A DNA stretch of 64,000 bases from CAVVEQ01 sp963806635 (lineage in GTDB: Bacteria > Chloroflexota > Anaerolineae > Anaerolineales > Anaerolineaceae): assembly GCA_963806635.1 (NCBI GenBank), contig CAWDZA010000021.1, positions 62,001 to 126,000 on the forward strand, written 5' to 3'. Positions 27,197-36,486 of this stretch are shown piece by piece. The position numbers and the translations under genes are program-made. The stretch's first letter is position 1; the number at the start of each line of letters is the position of its first letter. The notes below the pieces were generated by a model. That model was not told where the DNA came from. It did not search any database and saw only the letters and a program-made list of their open reading frames with translations.

Positions 27197-28057
27197 TTAC
27201 GCTTTTTCAGATTTACTGGGAACCATTTCCGCCAGGAAATCACGGATCAAATGCAGGGTTTGTTCAGTCTGCTCATCATGTGGGTTATGCCCGGCGCGAT
27301 CGATCAATTCCAGCCGAGCGTTGGGGATCTCGGCAGCCATCTCCTTTTGGGATTCTGGCGGATAAACGAAGTCCTCGTTGCCTGCCATGATCAGGACGGG
27401 CACCTTGATCTCGTGCAGGCGGTCCATAAGGTTCCAATTCTTGAGCACTTGCGTTTCTCCAAAGATCATCGCATCAGGTCGTAATCTTGTTTGCATCCCC
27501 TCGTAAAGCATGTGCGGTATCTTGGAGGGTTTGATATGGGGCGAGTATGCATTGCTGAGCTTCATCAAGGTTGGGAACATCTCTTTTGGCTCGATCAGAC
27601 CATTGAAATATCGGCGGGTTAGTTCCACCATTTCCGGACTATACCCCCGTTTCTCCAATTCCTTTGGGGCGTTCTCCGATGGCCATCGGTAATCCGCTCC
27701 TGAATTTACCAATATCAGGTGTGAAAGGCTTTGGGGATAGCGCAGGGCATATTCCAGGGCAACGCTCCCCCCAAAGGAATGCCCGAGCACTGCCCACTTT
27801 TCAAAACCCAGCACCTGGCGCAAAGCGTCGGCATCCGCCGTGAGGTTTTCCATCGTCATGGTGGTCACATCAGGTCCCACGGAGCGTCCATTGCATCGAT
27901 GGTCATAAAAGACCAGGGTGAATTGATCTGCCAAAGGTTTGAACGACAACAAAGTAAAGAGATCTGCACCTGGCCCACCGTGCATCAGCACCAATGGATA
28001 GCCTTTTCCGTAGATTTTTACATGTAAAGAAATACCGCGGACACTGATTTTTGCCAT
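27197..28057 (-). CDS. Alpha/beta hydrolase, proline iminopeptidase (S33)-like
   Basis: 286 residues. Oxyanion-hole motif HGGPGAD near residue 26, nucleophile elbow GHSFGGS (Ser near 95), acid Asp in VLIMAGNEDFVYPPE, and His in DRAGHNPHDEQ, so the triad is complete. The HGGPG motif and overall length are typical of prolyl aminopeptidases and related hydrolases. It is cytoplasmic, with no signal peptide. ATG 28057 is preceded by AAGGAGGAGG. Peptidase or ester hydrolase activity cannot be distinguished. Confidence 0.88.
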   Translation of the reverse strand: MAKISVRGISLHVKIYGKGYPLVLMHGGPGADLFTLLSFKPLADQFTLVFYDHRCNGRSVGPDVTTMTMENLTADADALRQVLGFEKWAVLGHSFGGSVALEYALRYPQSLSHLILVNSGADYRWPSENAPKELEKRGYSPEMVELTRRYFNGLIEPKEMFPTLMKLSNAYSPHIKPSKIPHMLYEGMQTRLRPDAMIFGETQVLKNWNLMDRLHEIKVPVLIMAGNEDFVYPPESQKEMAAEIPNARLELIDRAGHNPHDEQTEQTLHLIRDFLAEMVPSKSEKA

Positions 28058-28126
28058 TTATGCCTCCTCCTTCGTCGTATAAGGGATTGATTGGATGAAT
28101 GGTTTTTTGAACCAGCCACCTGGAAC

Positions 28127-29093
28127 TTAAGGTTCCTGAATCATCTCACTCAGGAAATTTGAAATCGCACTTTTAGCTTCTTCATCATGACCAAAGAAAA
28201 AGTGCCCGCCATCCGAGATCGTGACTTGTCTGGCTGTCGGGATTTTTTTCGTCAGATTTTCGACGTTTTCCGGAATCGCCAGGGGGTCATCCAGGGAATT
28301 CACCACAAGGGCAGGTGTCTGCATCCGATTCAACGGGTAAGGGGATTCCAGGGTAACGGATTGTTTGAATTCGCCAAGCAGGTCATAACTTTCATACACC
28401 AAACCATTTACCCTCCGACTTACAGGCAATGTGTTTTTCAGAAACCCTGTCACAAGGTCAAGATTCTTTTTCGTCGGTTTGTACCCTTTCGGGACCAGTC
28501 CCAAACCGTCGATTGCGCCTTTTCGCAGGAAAGTGATGACAAACCACCAAATAAAATCATGACTGAGAAAAAACTCAACCACGCTTTTTGGGGGCATGTT
28601 CAACTGAATTCCACCGGGAGAGTCGGGACCGATCATCACCAACGCGGATACTCTTTCCGGATAGCGGGCAGTGAACCGGATTGCCGTTGTTGAGCCTGCG
28701 GATATCGCGAGTACCACCACTTTTTGGATATTTAAGGAATCCAATAAATCCGCAAAAATATCGGCTTGTAAATTTAAATCCGCACCAGGTGGGATGGGAG
28801 ATTGAAGGTAGCCAAACCGTGAAACAGCAATCACATGGTAATCTTCTCCGGCGAAGCCCCTAGCCAGCCAAAGCCCGTGATCGCATCCACCCAGGGCACC
28901 GTGCACAACTAGAATTGGGGGGCCTTTCCCGATTTGGGCATATTCGATCGGTCCATGGGCTGTCTCGATAACCTGGCTGCCCAGAGGTTCCGATCCGTTT
29001 GCGGGCTGAATTTATTTCCCGTGAATAGCGGAGTGCGATTCCAACGAACCCGATCACGACGGCAGCAATCAAGATAATGGTCAGGTAGATCAT
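28127..29093 (-). CDS. Membrane-anchored alpha/beta hydrolase (one apparent frameshift)
   Basis: The frame from ATG 29093 encodes one membrane helix (IYLTIILIAAVVIGFVGIAL) and RKRIGTS. Removing one G at 28980-28982 continues as GSQVIETAHGPIEYAQIGKGPPILVVHGALGG, the first strand and oxyanion loop of an alpha/beta hydrolase. The elbow is AISAGST (Ser), the acid is in LVVNSLDDPLAI, and the histidine in ISDGGHFFFGHDEE. About 321 residues. TAAGGG lies upstream of the start. The active site would lie outside the membrane helix, on the cytoplasmic or outer face depending on topology. Substrate unknown. It lies 70 nt upstream of the S33-like gene. Confidence 0.8.
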
Positions 29094-29169
29094 ATAACAC
29101 GCCCTTATTTTTCCCAATCATTATATAAAATTAATCTAGAAGCACCTCAAATTTCGACCCATTAAAAAG

Positions 29170-30504
29170 TTATAAAAACCAGGCCTCGCTGGGTTTGTTG
29201 AACTGGACCGAATAACCCTGGCGGGCACGCATTACATCCGGAAGATCTTTCAAGTATGACCCTGGCAAGCCCGGAGAAAGATAGACCGCGCCACTGAAAA
29301 GTTCTTTTTTATTTTTTAGAAAACCCGTTTGGAGCGCCTCAGAAACAATGTCCTGGAGATCCGTCCACATATAAACACCTATTGTCACCCAGACCCCGTT
29401 CGGGAATTCATAATCATCCATGACTCGCAGGGTTTCAGCAATCGTTTCAGGGGTCTCCCCTGGTGCGCCAATCATCAGGGAAGCCCCAAAGGGGATCTTT
29501 GAACGGCTCAAAGATTCAAGCGAATCGCGGACGTTCTGAACAGAATATCCCCGTTTCATCCTCTTCAGTACGGTTTGTGAAGCAGATTCGATGGAAAGAT
29601 TTGCATAGAAACATCCGGATTCTTCCATCAACCTGCAGTAACTGTCTGTAACCCCGACCGGACGCAAATCTCCGGTTCCCCATAATAGATCAGCGTTATC
29701 GGCAATCAACTCCCGCATGATTGATTCTGCATGCTGGCGAGGCGCGTTGAAATTATTATCGCAAAACATGACCTTTCGGCTGCCTGTATTTTGGAAGATA
29801 TTGTTGGCTTCAGCGAGCACTCGTTGCGGGCTCTTTAACCGGTATCGATTCCCTTCCAGTTTACCGTATGGGCAGTACGTACAGGTGAATGCACATCCAC
29901 GCTTCGTTAGAATTGCAGGGGTGATATGTCTTTCGGAATACTTCTGCCAATCTAATAGGTCGAATGCAGGCAGAGCCTGGTCATCCAGATTGTTAACCGG
30001 GCAGGGGGAAACAGAATCGAACTGGTCGTTTTTCTTATAAATACAACCTGGTACTGAATATATGTCACCGCCATCAGCAAGATACTTCAGATAAAGTGGA
30101 AAAGCTTCTTCCCCTTCTCCGCGGATGCCATAATCCAGGTCCAGGTACTCCAGCCAATCCCGCGCATAATAGTTGAAGCCCGGTCCGCCCAACACGATCG
30201 GGGCGTTCGACCACTGGCGGATAATATCTACGATTTCTTTGACCCTCGGGCGTAGATCTGTGTGGCGGGTACCCAGTGGTGCGGCCGGGTCCAACTCATC
30301 TCCGAACACCAGGCGGATCGAAATGCCGATCACATCCGGTTGGAATCCGGCGAGTTCTGATTTCAATTCAGACGCAAGATCGTTCGCAAAAAGCCGCTCA
30401 TATAATTTAACTTCATGGCCTGCCTGTCGAAGCGCGCCGGCGACGTAAACAGGGCCCGTTGGGGTGGCAGGTAACGAGTTTGAAGAAATAATTATTACTT
30501 TCAT
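29170..30504 (-). CDS. B12-binding radical SAM protein
   Basis: 444 residues. The N-terminal cobalamin-binding Rossmann-like domain spans ~1-140 (GPVYVAGALRQAGHEVKLYE, DVIGISIR, PIVLGGPGFNYYARDWLE). The radical SAM domain has the 4Fe-4S motif CAFTCTYC (CxxxCxxC) near residue 195, followed by CDNNFNAP, and GASLMIGAPGETPETIAETL near residue 340. Enzymes of this class do methylation, cyclisation or methylthiolation, often in peptide or lipid natural products; no substrate-like peptide gene was found nearby. It is a single gene between hydrolases and the 2-oxoacid dehydrogenase operon. Confidence 0.9.
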   Translation of the reverse strand: MKVIIISSNSLPATPTGPVYVAGALRQAGHEVKLYERLFANDLASELKSELAGFQPDVIGISIRLVFGDELDPAAPLGTRHTDLRPRVKEIVDIIRQWSNAPIVLGGPGFNYYARDWLEYLDLDYGIRGEGEEAFPLYLKYLADGGDIYSVPGCIYKKNDQFDSVSPCPVNNLDDQALPAFDLLDWQKYSERHITPAILTKRGCAFTCTYCPYGKLEGNRYRLKSPQRVLAEANNIFQNTGSRKVMFCDNNFNAPRQHAESIMRELIADNADLLWGTGDLRPVGVTDSYCRLMEESGCFYANLSIESASQTVLKRMKRGYSVQNVRDSLESLSRSKIPFGASLMIGAPGETPETIAETLRVMDDYEFPNGVWVTIGVYMWTDLQDIVSEALQTGFLKNKKELFSGAVYLSPGLPGSYLKDLPDVMRARQGYSVQFNKPSEAWFL

Positions 30505-31375
30505 ATTTATTCCCTCCCATTACTATTTCCGCTGTCCCGTTCCTTGATTTGATCGGCAAAAAACCGATGATATCGTCAGTGCGACTGAGATGATGTCCCG
30601 AAATCGCCCTAATAATTATATTGATTTTTTGTTTTAGGAATCAGCAGGTTGTGATGCGGACACTTTTCGGCGCGTATCGACAACAAATCCCAAAAATATG
30701 AAAAAACCGGGCGGTGATTTCTCACTCTGCCCGGTTCCCGGGTTCATTACTTTTTGCATTCTACCGCGTGCCTGCCGCCGAACACGCCGAAACCACAGCC
30801 GATTCTATCGTGAAACCAGGCTCCGAGTATCCATAGAGTCGACCACATAACCATGCTCTAAAAGGGTTTTTAGCCACAGCCATACCAGGATCTCTCTCGC
30901 TAGTAACTGATGTGGGTCTACACCCCGGTCAATGGCGAAGTTATACAATTTGCATCCTCAGGCCTGCCAAGGATGAGTGCCACAAGTTCAATCCCATCCC
31001 GGGCAGGGATGTATTGATAAATTGTTGATATTTCTTGCTAAAGCGGCTCAAAATAGCCGATATATACACCCGGTTGCGAGATGCTCCCATCCAGGATTTC
31101 CTGTTTTGGTTTTTAATGTTTCATTCGGAATGGGGATTGCTGTCTTGGGTAGCGCAGTCCCATTCCCCATTGAAGCGGTTTCTGAAGATGGACCCGTGTA
31201 ACTGGTATCCAGAACCAGGATGAAAAATTAAATTAAAGAATATCCGAACGATTTTTTGGCCAGCAATTAATTGTGCAAGGAAAATTCCTCCGAAACGCGT
31301 TTTCCAAAATTACAAAAGGGTTACCACCAGGTCTACTCTTTTAATAGGATGGCATTATTTACGATATATCATTTC
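30505..31375. other. Gene-poor spacer with a degraded coding trace
   Basis: About 870 bp with no intact gene. On the minus strand between about 31070 and 30810, frames resembling protein run in succession but are broken: RNRVYISAILSRFSKKYQQF, then YIPARDGIELVALILGRPED, then CKLYNFAIDRGVDPHQ continuing to a stop. These could be one protein disrupted by frame changes, but I do not recognise it. A terminator for the dehydrogenase operon lies at 30701-30736. The last 170 bp before 31375 are AT-rich and hold nothing visible. Confidence 0.35.
30701..30736 (-). terminator. Rho-independent terminator, minus strand
   Basis: On the minus strand AACCGGGC pairs with GCCCGGTT across a 16-nt loop (30713-30728) and is followed by TTTTC. 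It lies 640 nt downstream of the E2 component gene, so it ends either the dehydrogenase operon or the decayed coding trace. Confidence 0.6.
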
Positions 31376-32704
31376 CTAATATGTAATTAAAATCGGATCT
31401 TCCAGCATGGTCTTAAGATCTGCAATAAAACGTGCGGCAACCGCGCCATCGATTACGCGGTGATCAGCAGATAAGGTCATACGCATCACCGGACACGATC
31501 GAATTTCTCCATCTTCATCCGGGAGCGCTTCAAGCTGAGTGGCGCCAATCGCTAAAATCGCTGCTTCCGGTGCATTAATGATCGCGTCAAATTGCTCAAC
31601 CCCAAATGGGCCGAGGTTTGTAATCGTAAACGTACCCCCCTTTACTTCTGTGCTGGCAAGAGTTCCGTTTCGAGCGCGAGTTGAAAGATCATTCACCTCC
31701 GCGGCTATTCTAGAAATACTTTTACCATCTGCGTTTTGTACCACTGGTACGATCAGCCCGTTTTCGAGTGCCACAGCAACACCTATGTTGATCTTGCTGT
31801 GAATCAGTATTTCATCCCCTTTCAGCGAACTGTTTAAAAACGGGTGATGGGTCAGCGTGGAAGCCACAAGTTTCACAAACAATGCGGTTGCAGAAATTTT
31901 GGGTGCTTCAGTTCTTTTTGCATGTTCGTTTAGCCGATTGCGGGCTGCTTCAAATTCGCTCATATTCACACGAGAGGTGAAACGTATATGGGGGATATTT
32001 TGATAATTGGATAGCATTCGTTCGGCGATTGTCTTGCGTATTCCGATTAATGGTATCGCCTGCCCACTATCAATTCTTAGATCAATTTGCTTTTCGTCTT
32101 TTTTCTGTTGTTCTATAAACTCCATCACATCGTTTGACTGAACCCGGCCTTTCGGTCCACTTCCGGATATTAAGGCAAGATCGATTTGGTTCTCGCGGGC
32201 CGTGCGTCTCGCTGCCGGAGACGCATTAATTTTTCCTTCCTTCTCCGTCGAACCGTCGATATCAATCCGGGCAGCCACATCTGCTTTGGTGACTTTGTTT
32301 CCTTTTCCTGATGGAACAATGGTGCTGATATCAAGGCCATGTACAGCAGCCATATTCTTTGCGATCGGGGTTGCTGTTTGATGAGGTAGTTTAGCGGGAT
32401 CCATTGGAGTGGCAGGTTCTGGTTCTGGCGCTGAACCGGGTTTTGGGGTGGCAGGCAAACTCTCCCCTTCTGCCAGAAGGTAGGCAATAACAGTACCTAT
32501 CGGCACTACCTCTCCCGGACCGACCGAGATCCCCTGTAAAATACCGCTTCCTGGAGATTGGACATCCACTGCTACCTTATCGGTTTCAATCACCAGGAGG
32601 ACATCGCCAGTGTTTACATATTCGCCATTTTTTTTGTGCCACTCGACCACAGTGCCAGTCTCCTGGTCCATATCGACTTTGGGCATGATCACTTCTTTGG
32701 CCAT
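31376..32704 (-). CDS. 2-oxoacid dehydrogenase complex E2 (dihydrolipoyl acyltransferase)
   Basis: 442 residues from ATG 32704, directly after the E1beta stop; longer upstream frame is E1beta sequence. The lipoyl domain (~1-80) carries the modified lysine in ETDKVAV. Two segments look like peripheral-subunit-binding domains: ATPIAKNMAAVHGLDISTIVPSGKGNKVTKADV near 110-145 and ASPAARRTARENQIDLALISGSGPKGRVQSNDV near 160-195. The catalytic domain (~220-442) ends with DHRVIDG (His and Asp of the active site). E2 transfers the acyl group from lipoate to CoA. No E3 gene is in the window. The substrate may be pyruvate, acetoin or a branched-chain acid. Confidence 0.92.
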   Translation of the reverse strand: MAKEVIMPKVDMDQETGTVVEWHKKNGEYVNTGDVLLVIETDKVAVDVQSPGSGILQGISVGPGEVVPIGTVIAYLLAEGESLPATPKPGSAPEPEPATPMDPAKLPHQTATPIAKNMAAVHGLDISTIVPSGKGNKVTKADVAARIDIDGSTEKEGKINASPAARRTARENQIDLALISGSGPKGRVQSNDVMEFIEQQKKDEKQIDLRIDSGQAIPLIGIRKTIAERMLSNYQNIPHIRFTSRVNMSEFEAARNRLNEHAKRTEAPKISATALFVKLVASTLTHHPFLNSSLKGDEILIHSKINIGVAVALENGLIVPVVQNADGKSISRIAAEVNDLSTRARNGTLASTEVKGGTFTITNLGPFGVEQFDAIINAPEAAILAIGATQLEALPDEDGEIRSCPVMRMTLSADHRVIDGAVAARFIADLKTMLEDPILITY

Positions 32705-32705
32705 G

Positions 32706-33695
32706 CTACACCTGCATTCCCGCCAATAGGCGTGCTTTTTCGACAATGTTCTCAACCTGTGGAACTGAGTGGTATTCCAAATCGCGGTTATAGGGAATGG
32801 GTACTTCCCGTCCGGCAAGTCGGACAATTGGTGCTTCCAGGTAGCCAAACGCTTCACTTTCCGCAATCACCGCAGCCAACTCACCTCCAAAGCCTCCGGT
32901 TTTTACCGCCTCGTGGACGATGAGAACTTTACCAGTCTTTTTAACGGATTGCACAATCGTTTCAGTATCCAGGGGACGGAGTGACCTTGGATCTACGATT
33001 TCCACCTCAATCCCATCCTTTGCCAATTGCTTCGCGGCCTCGAGGGAACGTTGAACCATGATCGATGTTGCCACAATCGTAAGATCTTTTCCCTCTCGTT
33101 TTACATCCGCTTTTCCAAGCGGGATCGTATAAGGTTCTTCCGGAACCGGGCCTTTGACTTTATAGAGTAATTTATGTTCGATGAATACCACCGGATTGTC
33201 ATCTCGAATGGACTCGATCAACAAGCCTTTTACATCATACGGCGTGCTCGGCATCACCACCTTAAGACCGGGTATATGCACAAACCAGTTCTCAAAACTC
33301 TGCGAGTGATGCTCAGCAGCACCTGTTCCTGATCCTGCCGGTGTTCTTAACACCATCGGGACGGTCGCCTTACCTCCAAACATAAACCTCAATTTCGCCG
33401 CCTGGTTGACCAATTGTTCCGATGCCAGGGTGGTGAAATCCATGAACATAATTTCAGCGATCGGACGCATGCCGATCAACGCAGCCCCGGTCGCGGCGCC
33501 AGCAATCCCAAGCTCGGTTATGGGTGTATCCAATATTCTCTCTGGCCCAAATTTCTCAAGCATGCCAAGCGATGCCTGGAACGCACCACCGTATTTGCCT
33601 ACATCCTCCCCGATCAGGAAAACGCGTTCATCGCGCTCCATCTCCTGGGTCATCGCTTCACGAACAGCCTCGAGATACGAAATTTCTCTTACCAT
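32706..33695 (-). CDS. 2-oxoacid dehydrogenase E1 component, beta subunit
   Basis: 329 residues, overlapping the E1alpha stop by 7 nt. The transketolase pyrimidine-binding domain (REISYLEAVREAMTQEMERDERVFLIGEDVGKYGGAF) and the C-terminal domain (VEIVDPRSLRPLDTETI, GKVLIVHEAVKTGGFGGELAA) are complete. The TPLTELGIAGAATGAA-like stretch reads ITELGIAGAATGAALIGMRP. It forms an alpha2beta2 TPP enzyme that decarboxylates a 2-oxoacid and acylates lipoate on E2. Acetoin dehydrogenase (AcoB), pyruvate (PdhB) and branched-chain enzymes cannot be told apart here. Confidence 0.93.
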   Translation of the reverse strand: MVREISYLEAVREAMTQEMERDERVFLIGEDVGKYGGAFQASLGMLEKFGPERILDTPITELGIAGAATGAALIGMRPIAEIMFMDFTTLASEQLVNQAAKLRFMFGGKATVPMVLRTPAGSGTGAAEHHSQSFENWFVHIPGLKVVMPSTPYDVKGLLIESIRDDNPVVFIEHKLLYKVKGPVPEEPYTIPLGKADVKREGKDLTIVATSIMVQRSLEAAKQLAKDGIEVEIVDPRSLRPLDTETIVQSVKKTGKVLIVHEAVKTGGFGGELAAVIAESEAFGYLEAPIVRLAGREVPIPYNRDLEYHSVPQVENIVEKARLLAGMQV

Positions 33696-34654
33696 GGCGC
33701 GTATACCCCCTCTTCGAGAGTTGCCACATCCGGGTCCGGGCTCGATTCCGCAAACTGGCGGGCATTTTCGATATCATCCTTCGCCTGCGATTTAATTTTC
33801 TCGACATCTTTTTCGGTGAGTAATTTCATGGTCATGATGTAATTGACAAACCGTTCAATTGGATCCTTCTTTTTCCAGTCATCGATCTCTTCCTGGGTGC
33901 GGTAACGGTTCCGATCACTCTTGGAGTGACCTCGCCAGCGATATGTATCACAAACAACCAGTGAAGGGCCTTTCCCGCTGCGGGTAAATGTAATTGCCTC
34001 GCTGACAGCATCAAGCACCGCAAGGAGGTCATTCCCATCCACTGATTTTCCGGGTAGTCCATAGCAGGCTGCAAAGGATGCCAGCCGCTGGCTGTTGGTC
34101 CATCTGCTGGCAGGAAAGGACATGGCGTATTGATTGTTTTCGCATACATAAACGACCGGCACTTGGTAAATTACCGAGAGCTCCATGGATTCGTGGAATG
34201 CTCCTGACGAAGCAGCACCGTCGCCGAAGAAGGAAACCAGTATCTTTCCTTGCTTCTGCATCTTCAAACCGATCCCAACACCTACCGCCATGGGAATTCC
34301 ACCTCCGACAACCCCGTTGGCACCCAGGTTTCCGCAGGCAATATCTGCGATGTGCATGGACCCACCTCTGCCTCTGCAATAACCATTGGCTTTACCGTAA
34401 AACTCAGCCATCATAATATTCAGATCTGCGCCTTTTGCAATACAATGGCCGTGCCCTCGGTGAGTGCTCAAAATGAGATCGTCTGGCTTCAATTTCGCCA
34501 AAGAGCCCACGGCAGAAGCTTCCTGTCCGATCGACAGATGCATCGTGCCGTGGATCTTCCCCGCCATGTAGCTTTCTTCGGCTTGTTCTTCAAATGCTCT
34601 TATCTGACACATTTGCAACAGATAGTGTGCGGCTTCACCTTTCGTTATCTTCAT
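33689..34654 (-). CDS. 2-oxoacid dehydrogenase E1 component, alpha subunit
   Basis: 321 residues with ACTGGAGG before ATG 34654. The TPP/magnesium motif is GDGAASSGAFHESME...CENNQYAMS. The start YLLQMCQIRAFEEQAEESYMAGKIHGTMHLSIGQEA is typical, as is TYRWRGHSKSDRNRYRTQEEI with the regulatory-loop serines. It forms E1 with the beta subunit encoded next. It is the first gene of a three-gene operon. The short N-terminus and GHSKSD loop fit acetoin or pyruvate enzymes of Gram-positive and Chloroflexota type; no acetoin regulator is nearby. Confidence 0.93.
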   Translation of the reverse strand: MKITKGEAAHYLLQMCQIRAFEEQAEESYMAGKIHGTMHLSIGQEASAVGSLAKLKPDDLILSTHRGHGHCIAKGADLNIMMAEFYGKANGYCRGRGGSMHIADIACGNLGANGVVGGGIPMAVGVGIGLKMQKQGKILVSFFGDGAASSGAFHESMELSVIYQVPVVYVCENNQYAMSFPASRWTNSQRLASFAACYGLPGKSVDGNDLLAVLDAVSEAITFTRSGKGPSLVVCDTYRWRGHSKSDRNRYRTQEEIDDWKKKDPIERFVNYIMTMKLLTEKDVEKIKSQAKDDIENARQFAESSPDPDVATLEEGVYAPW

Positions 34655-34801
34655 GTTATTGCAACCTCCAGTAATAATGAGTTATTAGTTTGAAATCTAT
34701 TGTCATGTATTGGTTAATCCATAAAAGCTTCAACCCTTGTTTGTGTTTAAAATAATTTAATCTTTTCGCCCATTTATTCTGACCTCGCTCTTTGACTTAT
34801 T

Positions 34802-35830
34802 CTAGGAATATTGCCCAAATTTATGGACGGTACTGACCATGGCTACGTAGTTTTCCGGCTTGACGGCTGAATGGATTGAGTTGCTTGATGAGAGGATATA
34901 CCCTCCGCCTGGCATACCTATCCTTAATGCATCTTTTGTTGCTTCCACCACCTCATCGACTGTCCCAAAGGTTAAAAGGGAGGCGCAATCAACGTTCCCC
35001 TTCAGAGCCAGGCGATCTCTATACGTTTCTTTCATCACGCCCAGATCCATCCCTCCAAGCGGGTCAATGGGATCAAGGCAGTCGATTCCGGAATCGATGA
35101 TCATATCCAGGATCGGTTTAATATTCCCATCTGTATGCTTGATAACCAGTAAACCTAATTCTTTAAACCCTTGTATAACCCGTTTGAGGCCGGGGTAGAA
35201 AAACTCCCTGAAATGAGCGGGTGATAAAAGCGTGGTTTTGTTAAATGCGTAGTCATCCCCTGTATAAACGATTTTTACACCCCGCCTGGCAATTTCACCT
35301 GCCAGCTCTAGGTTGATCCTTACAGACATATCGACCAAACCTCTCACCAGGTCGGGTTCGTCGATGATCGCCATGAGCAAATTTTCCATCCCCATCAGAT
35401 AACGAGGGAGTGAAAACACGTCGTTCAAATGGCAGATCACAGCTTTGAAACCCTTATATTCTTTGACTGCTGCTTCGACAGCAACGTACCTTTCAGGAAG
35501 ATGCGGATCGGGGGGCGTGAAGCGCTCAAAATCAGAGAGGGTTCTTATCGCCGGTTCGACCTCGATGTCATGCTCTTCGGTAGTATCCTGTGAAATGAAC
35601 CCCCACTCGCTGAGGTGGCGGTTTTCACTGATCCTTTGCTTCTTAAAGATAGGATCTACGATTACAGCATCCTGGCCAATTTTGACCGCAAAATCATTTT
35701 GGCTTTTACAACCTGGGTAGAGTGCCTCTCGAACCCGGCGATCCACGGACCACTCAAAATGAGGTACGCGATCCGGTTCCTGGTGGCGTAACGCGCGGAA
35801 GATGCGTTCCTCGGAATTCATTTCTGTCAA
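34802..35830 (-). CDS. Uroporphyrinogen decarboxylase-family protein (corrinoid methyltransferase-like)
   Basis: 342 residues. A TTG start at 35830 fits a GGAGGAG six bases upstream; ATG 35821 is the alternative. The fold of URO-D/MtaA type is shown by RALRHQEPDRVPHFEW, KHTDGNIKPILDMIIDSGIDCLDPIDPLGGMDLGVMKETY, ALKGNVDCASLLTFGTVDEVV and GGYILSSSNSIHSAVKPENY. True HemE has a different active-site set, and there are no heme genes here, so it is more likely a methyltransferase or a paralogue of unknown function. Many such paralogues occur in Chloroflexota sugar loci. It is the last gene of the sugar-acid locus, downstream of HxlB. Confidence 0.85.
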   Translation of the reverse strand: MTEMNSEERIFRALRHQEPDRVPHFEWSVDRRVREALYPGCKSQNDFAVKIGQDAVIVDPIFKKQRISENRHLSEWGFISQDTTEEHDIEVEPAIRTLSDFERFTPPDPHLPERYVAVEAAVKEYKGFKAVICHLNDVFSLPRYLMGMENLLMAIIDEPDLVRGLVDMSVRINLELAGEIARRGVKIVYTGDDYAFNKTTLLSPAHFREFFYPGLKRVIQGFKELGLLVIKHTDGNIKPILDMIIDSGIDCLDPIDPLGGMDLGVMKETYRDRLALKGNVDCASLLTFGTVDEVVEATKDALRIGMPGGGYILSSSNSIHSAVKPENYVAMVSTVHKFGQYS

Positions 35831-35899
35831 TTTTTCTCCTCCTTCGAAGAATGAAAAACTATCGAACTCGCTGGTAAGTGATTTCCTGCAGCGACATTT

Positions 35900-36457
35900 T
35901 TATTCCAAATTCGCATGACGCCCCCGCATTTGAGAAGCGCTCTCCCCTGTTTGGGACATCAGCCGAAGAATCATTACATCACATGCGATGAGCAGGGTTT
36001 GTTCAAAAAGAGTCCCCATTGGTTGAATGGATTTCAGACCATTTTTGCTTGACTCATCCTCCAACGAAGGTGCCGGGAGGGTTATGGTTCGATCTGCAAT
36101 GATCGCTGAAGGAGATTCCGGATCGGTGGTGAATAGCAGAATCCTTGCTCCTTGATTTTTAGCCTTCTGCGCGATTGTCAGCTGGGTTGGGGTCCGGCCT
36201 GAACCTGAACCAAGGATTAATAGCTCATTCTTTTGAATGCCCGGGGTCGTTGAATCACCCACAACATACACGGTCTTTCCCAAATGCATCAGGCGAACAC
36301 CAAGCGCCCGCATGATCAAACCACTTCTACCCGCACCGGAAACAAAAACTCTGGGGGCATCGCATATCATAGACAAAGCTTCATCAAAGCTGTCAGGGCT
36401 TACTTGATTCAGACAACTTGCGATCTCAGCCAGAACTTTATTAATCAAATCTTCCAT
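35900..36457 (-). CDS. hxlB: SIS-domain 6-phospho-3-hexuloisomerase-like protein
   Basis: 185 residues from ATG 36457, with AAGGAAA upstream; a further start at 36472 is less likely. The SIS fold is complete: VFVSGAGRSGLIMRALGVRLMHLGKTVYVVGDSTTPGIQKNELLILGSGSGRTPTQLTIAQKAKNQGARILLFTTDPESPSA. The C-terminal MGTLFEQTLLIACDVMILRLM is characteristic of HxlB. PHI converts D-arabino-hex-3-ulose 6-phosphate to fructose 6-phosphate, normally after formaldehyde fixation by HxlA. Here the only HxlA-family gene is the KGPDC homologue 18 kb upstream in the same locus. It could serve a different aldo-keto isomerisation. Confidence 0.87.
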   Translation of the reverse strand: MEDLINKVLAEIASCLNQVSPDSFDEALSMICDAPRVFVSGAGRSGLIMRALGVRLMHLGKTVYVVGDSTTPGIQKNELLILGSGSGRTPTQLTIAQKAKNQGARILLFTTDPESPSAIIADRTITLPAPSLEDESSKNGLKSIQPMGTLFEQTLLIACDVMILRLMSQTGESASQMRGRHANLE

Positions 36458-36486
36458 CCGGTTTTCCTTCACTCATTCGCATAATA

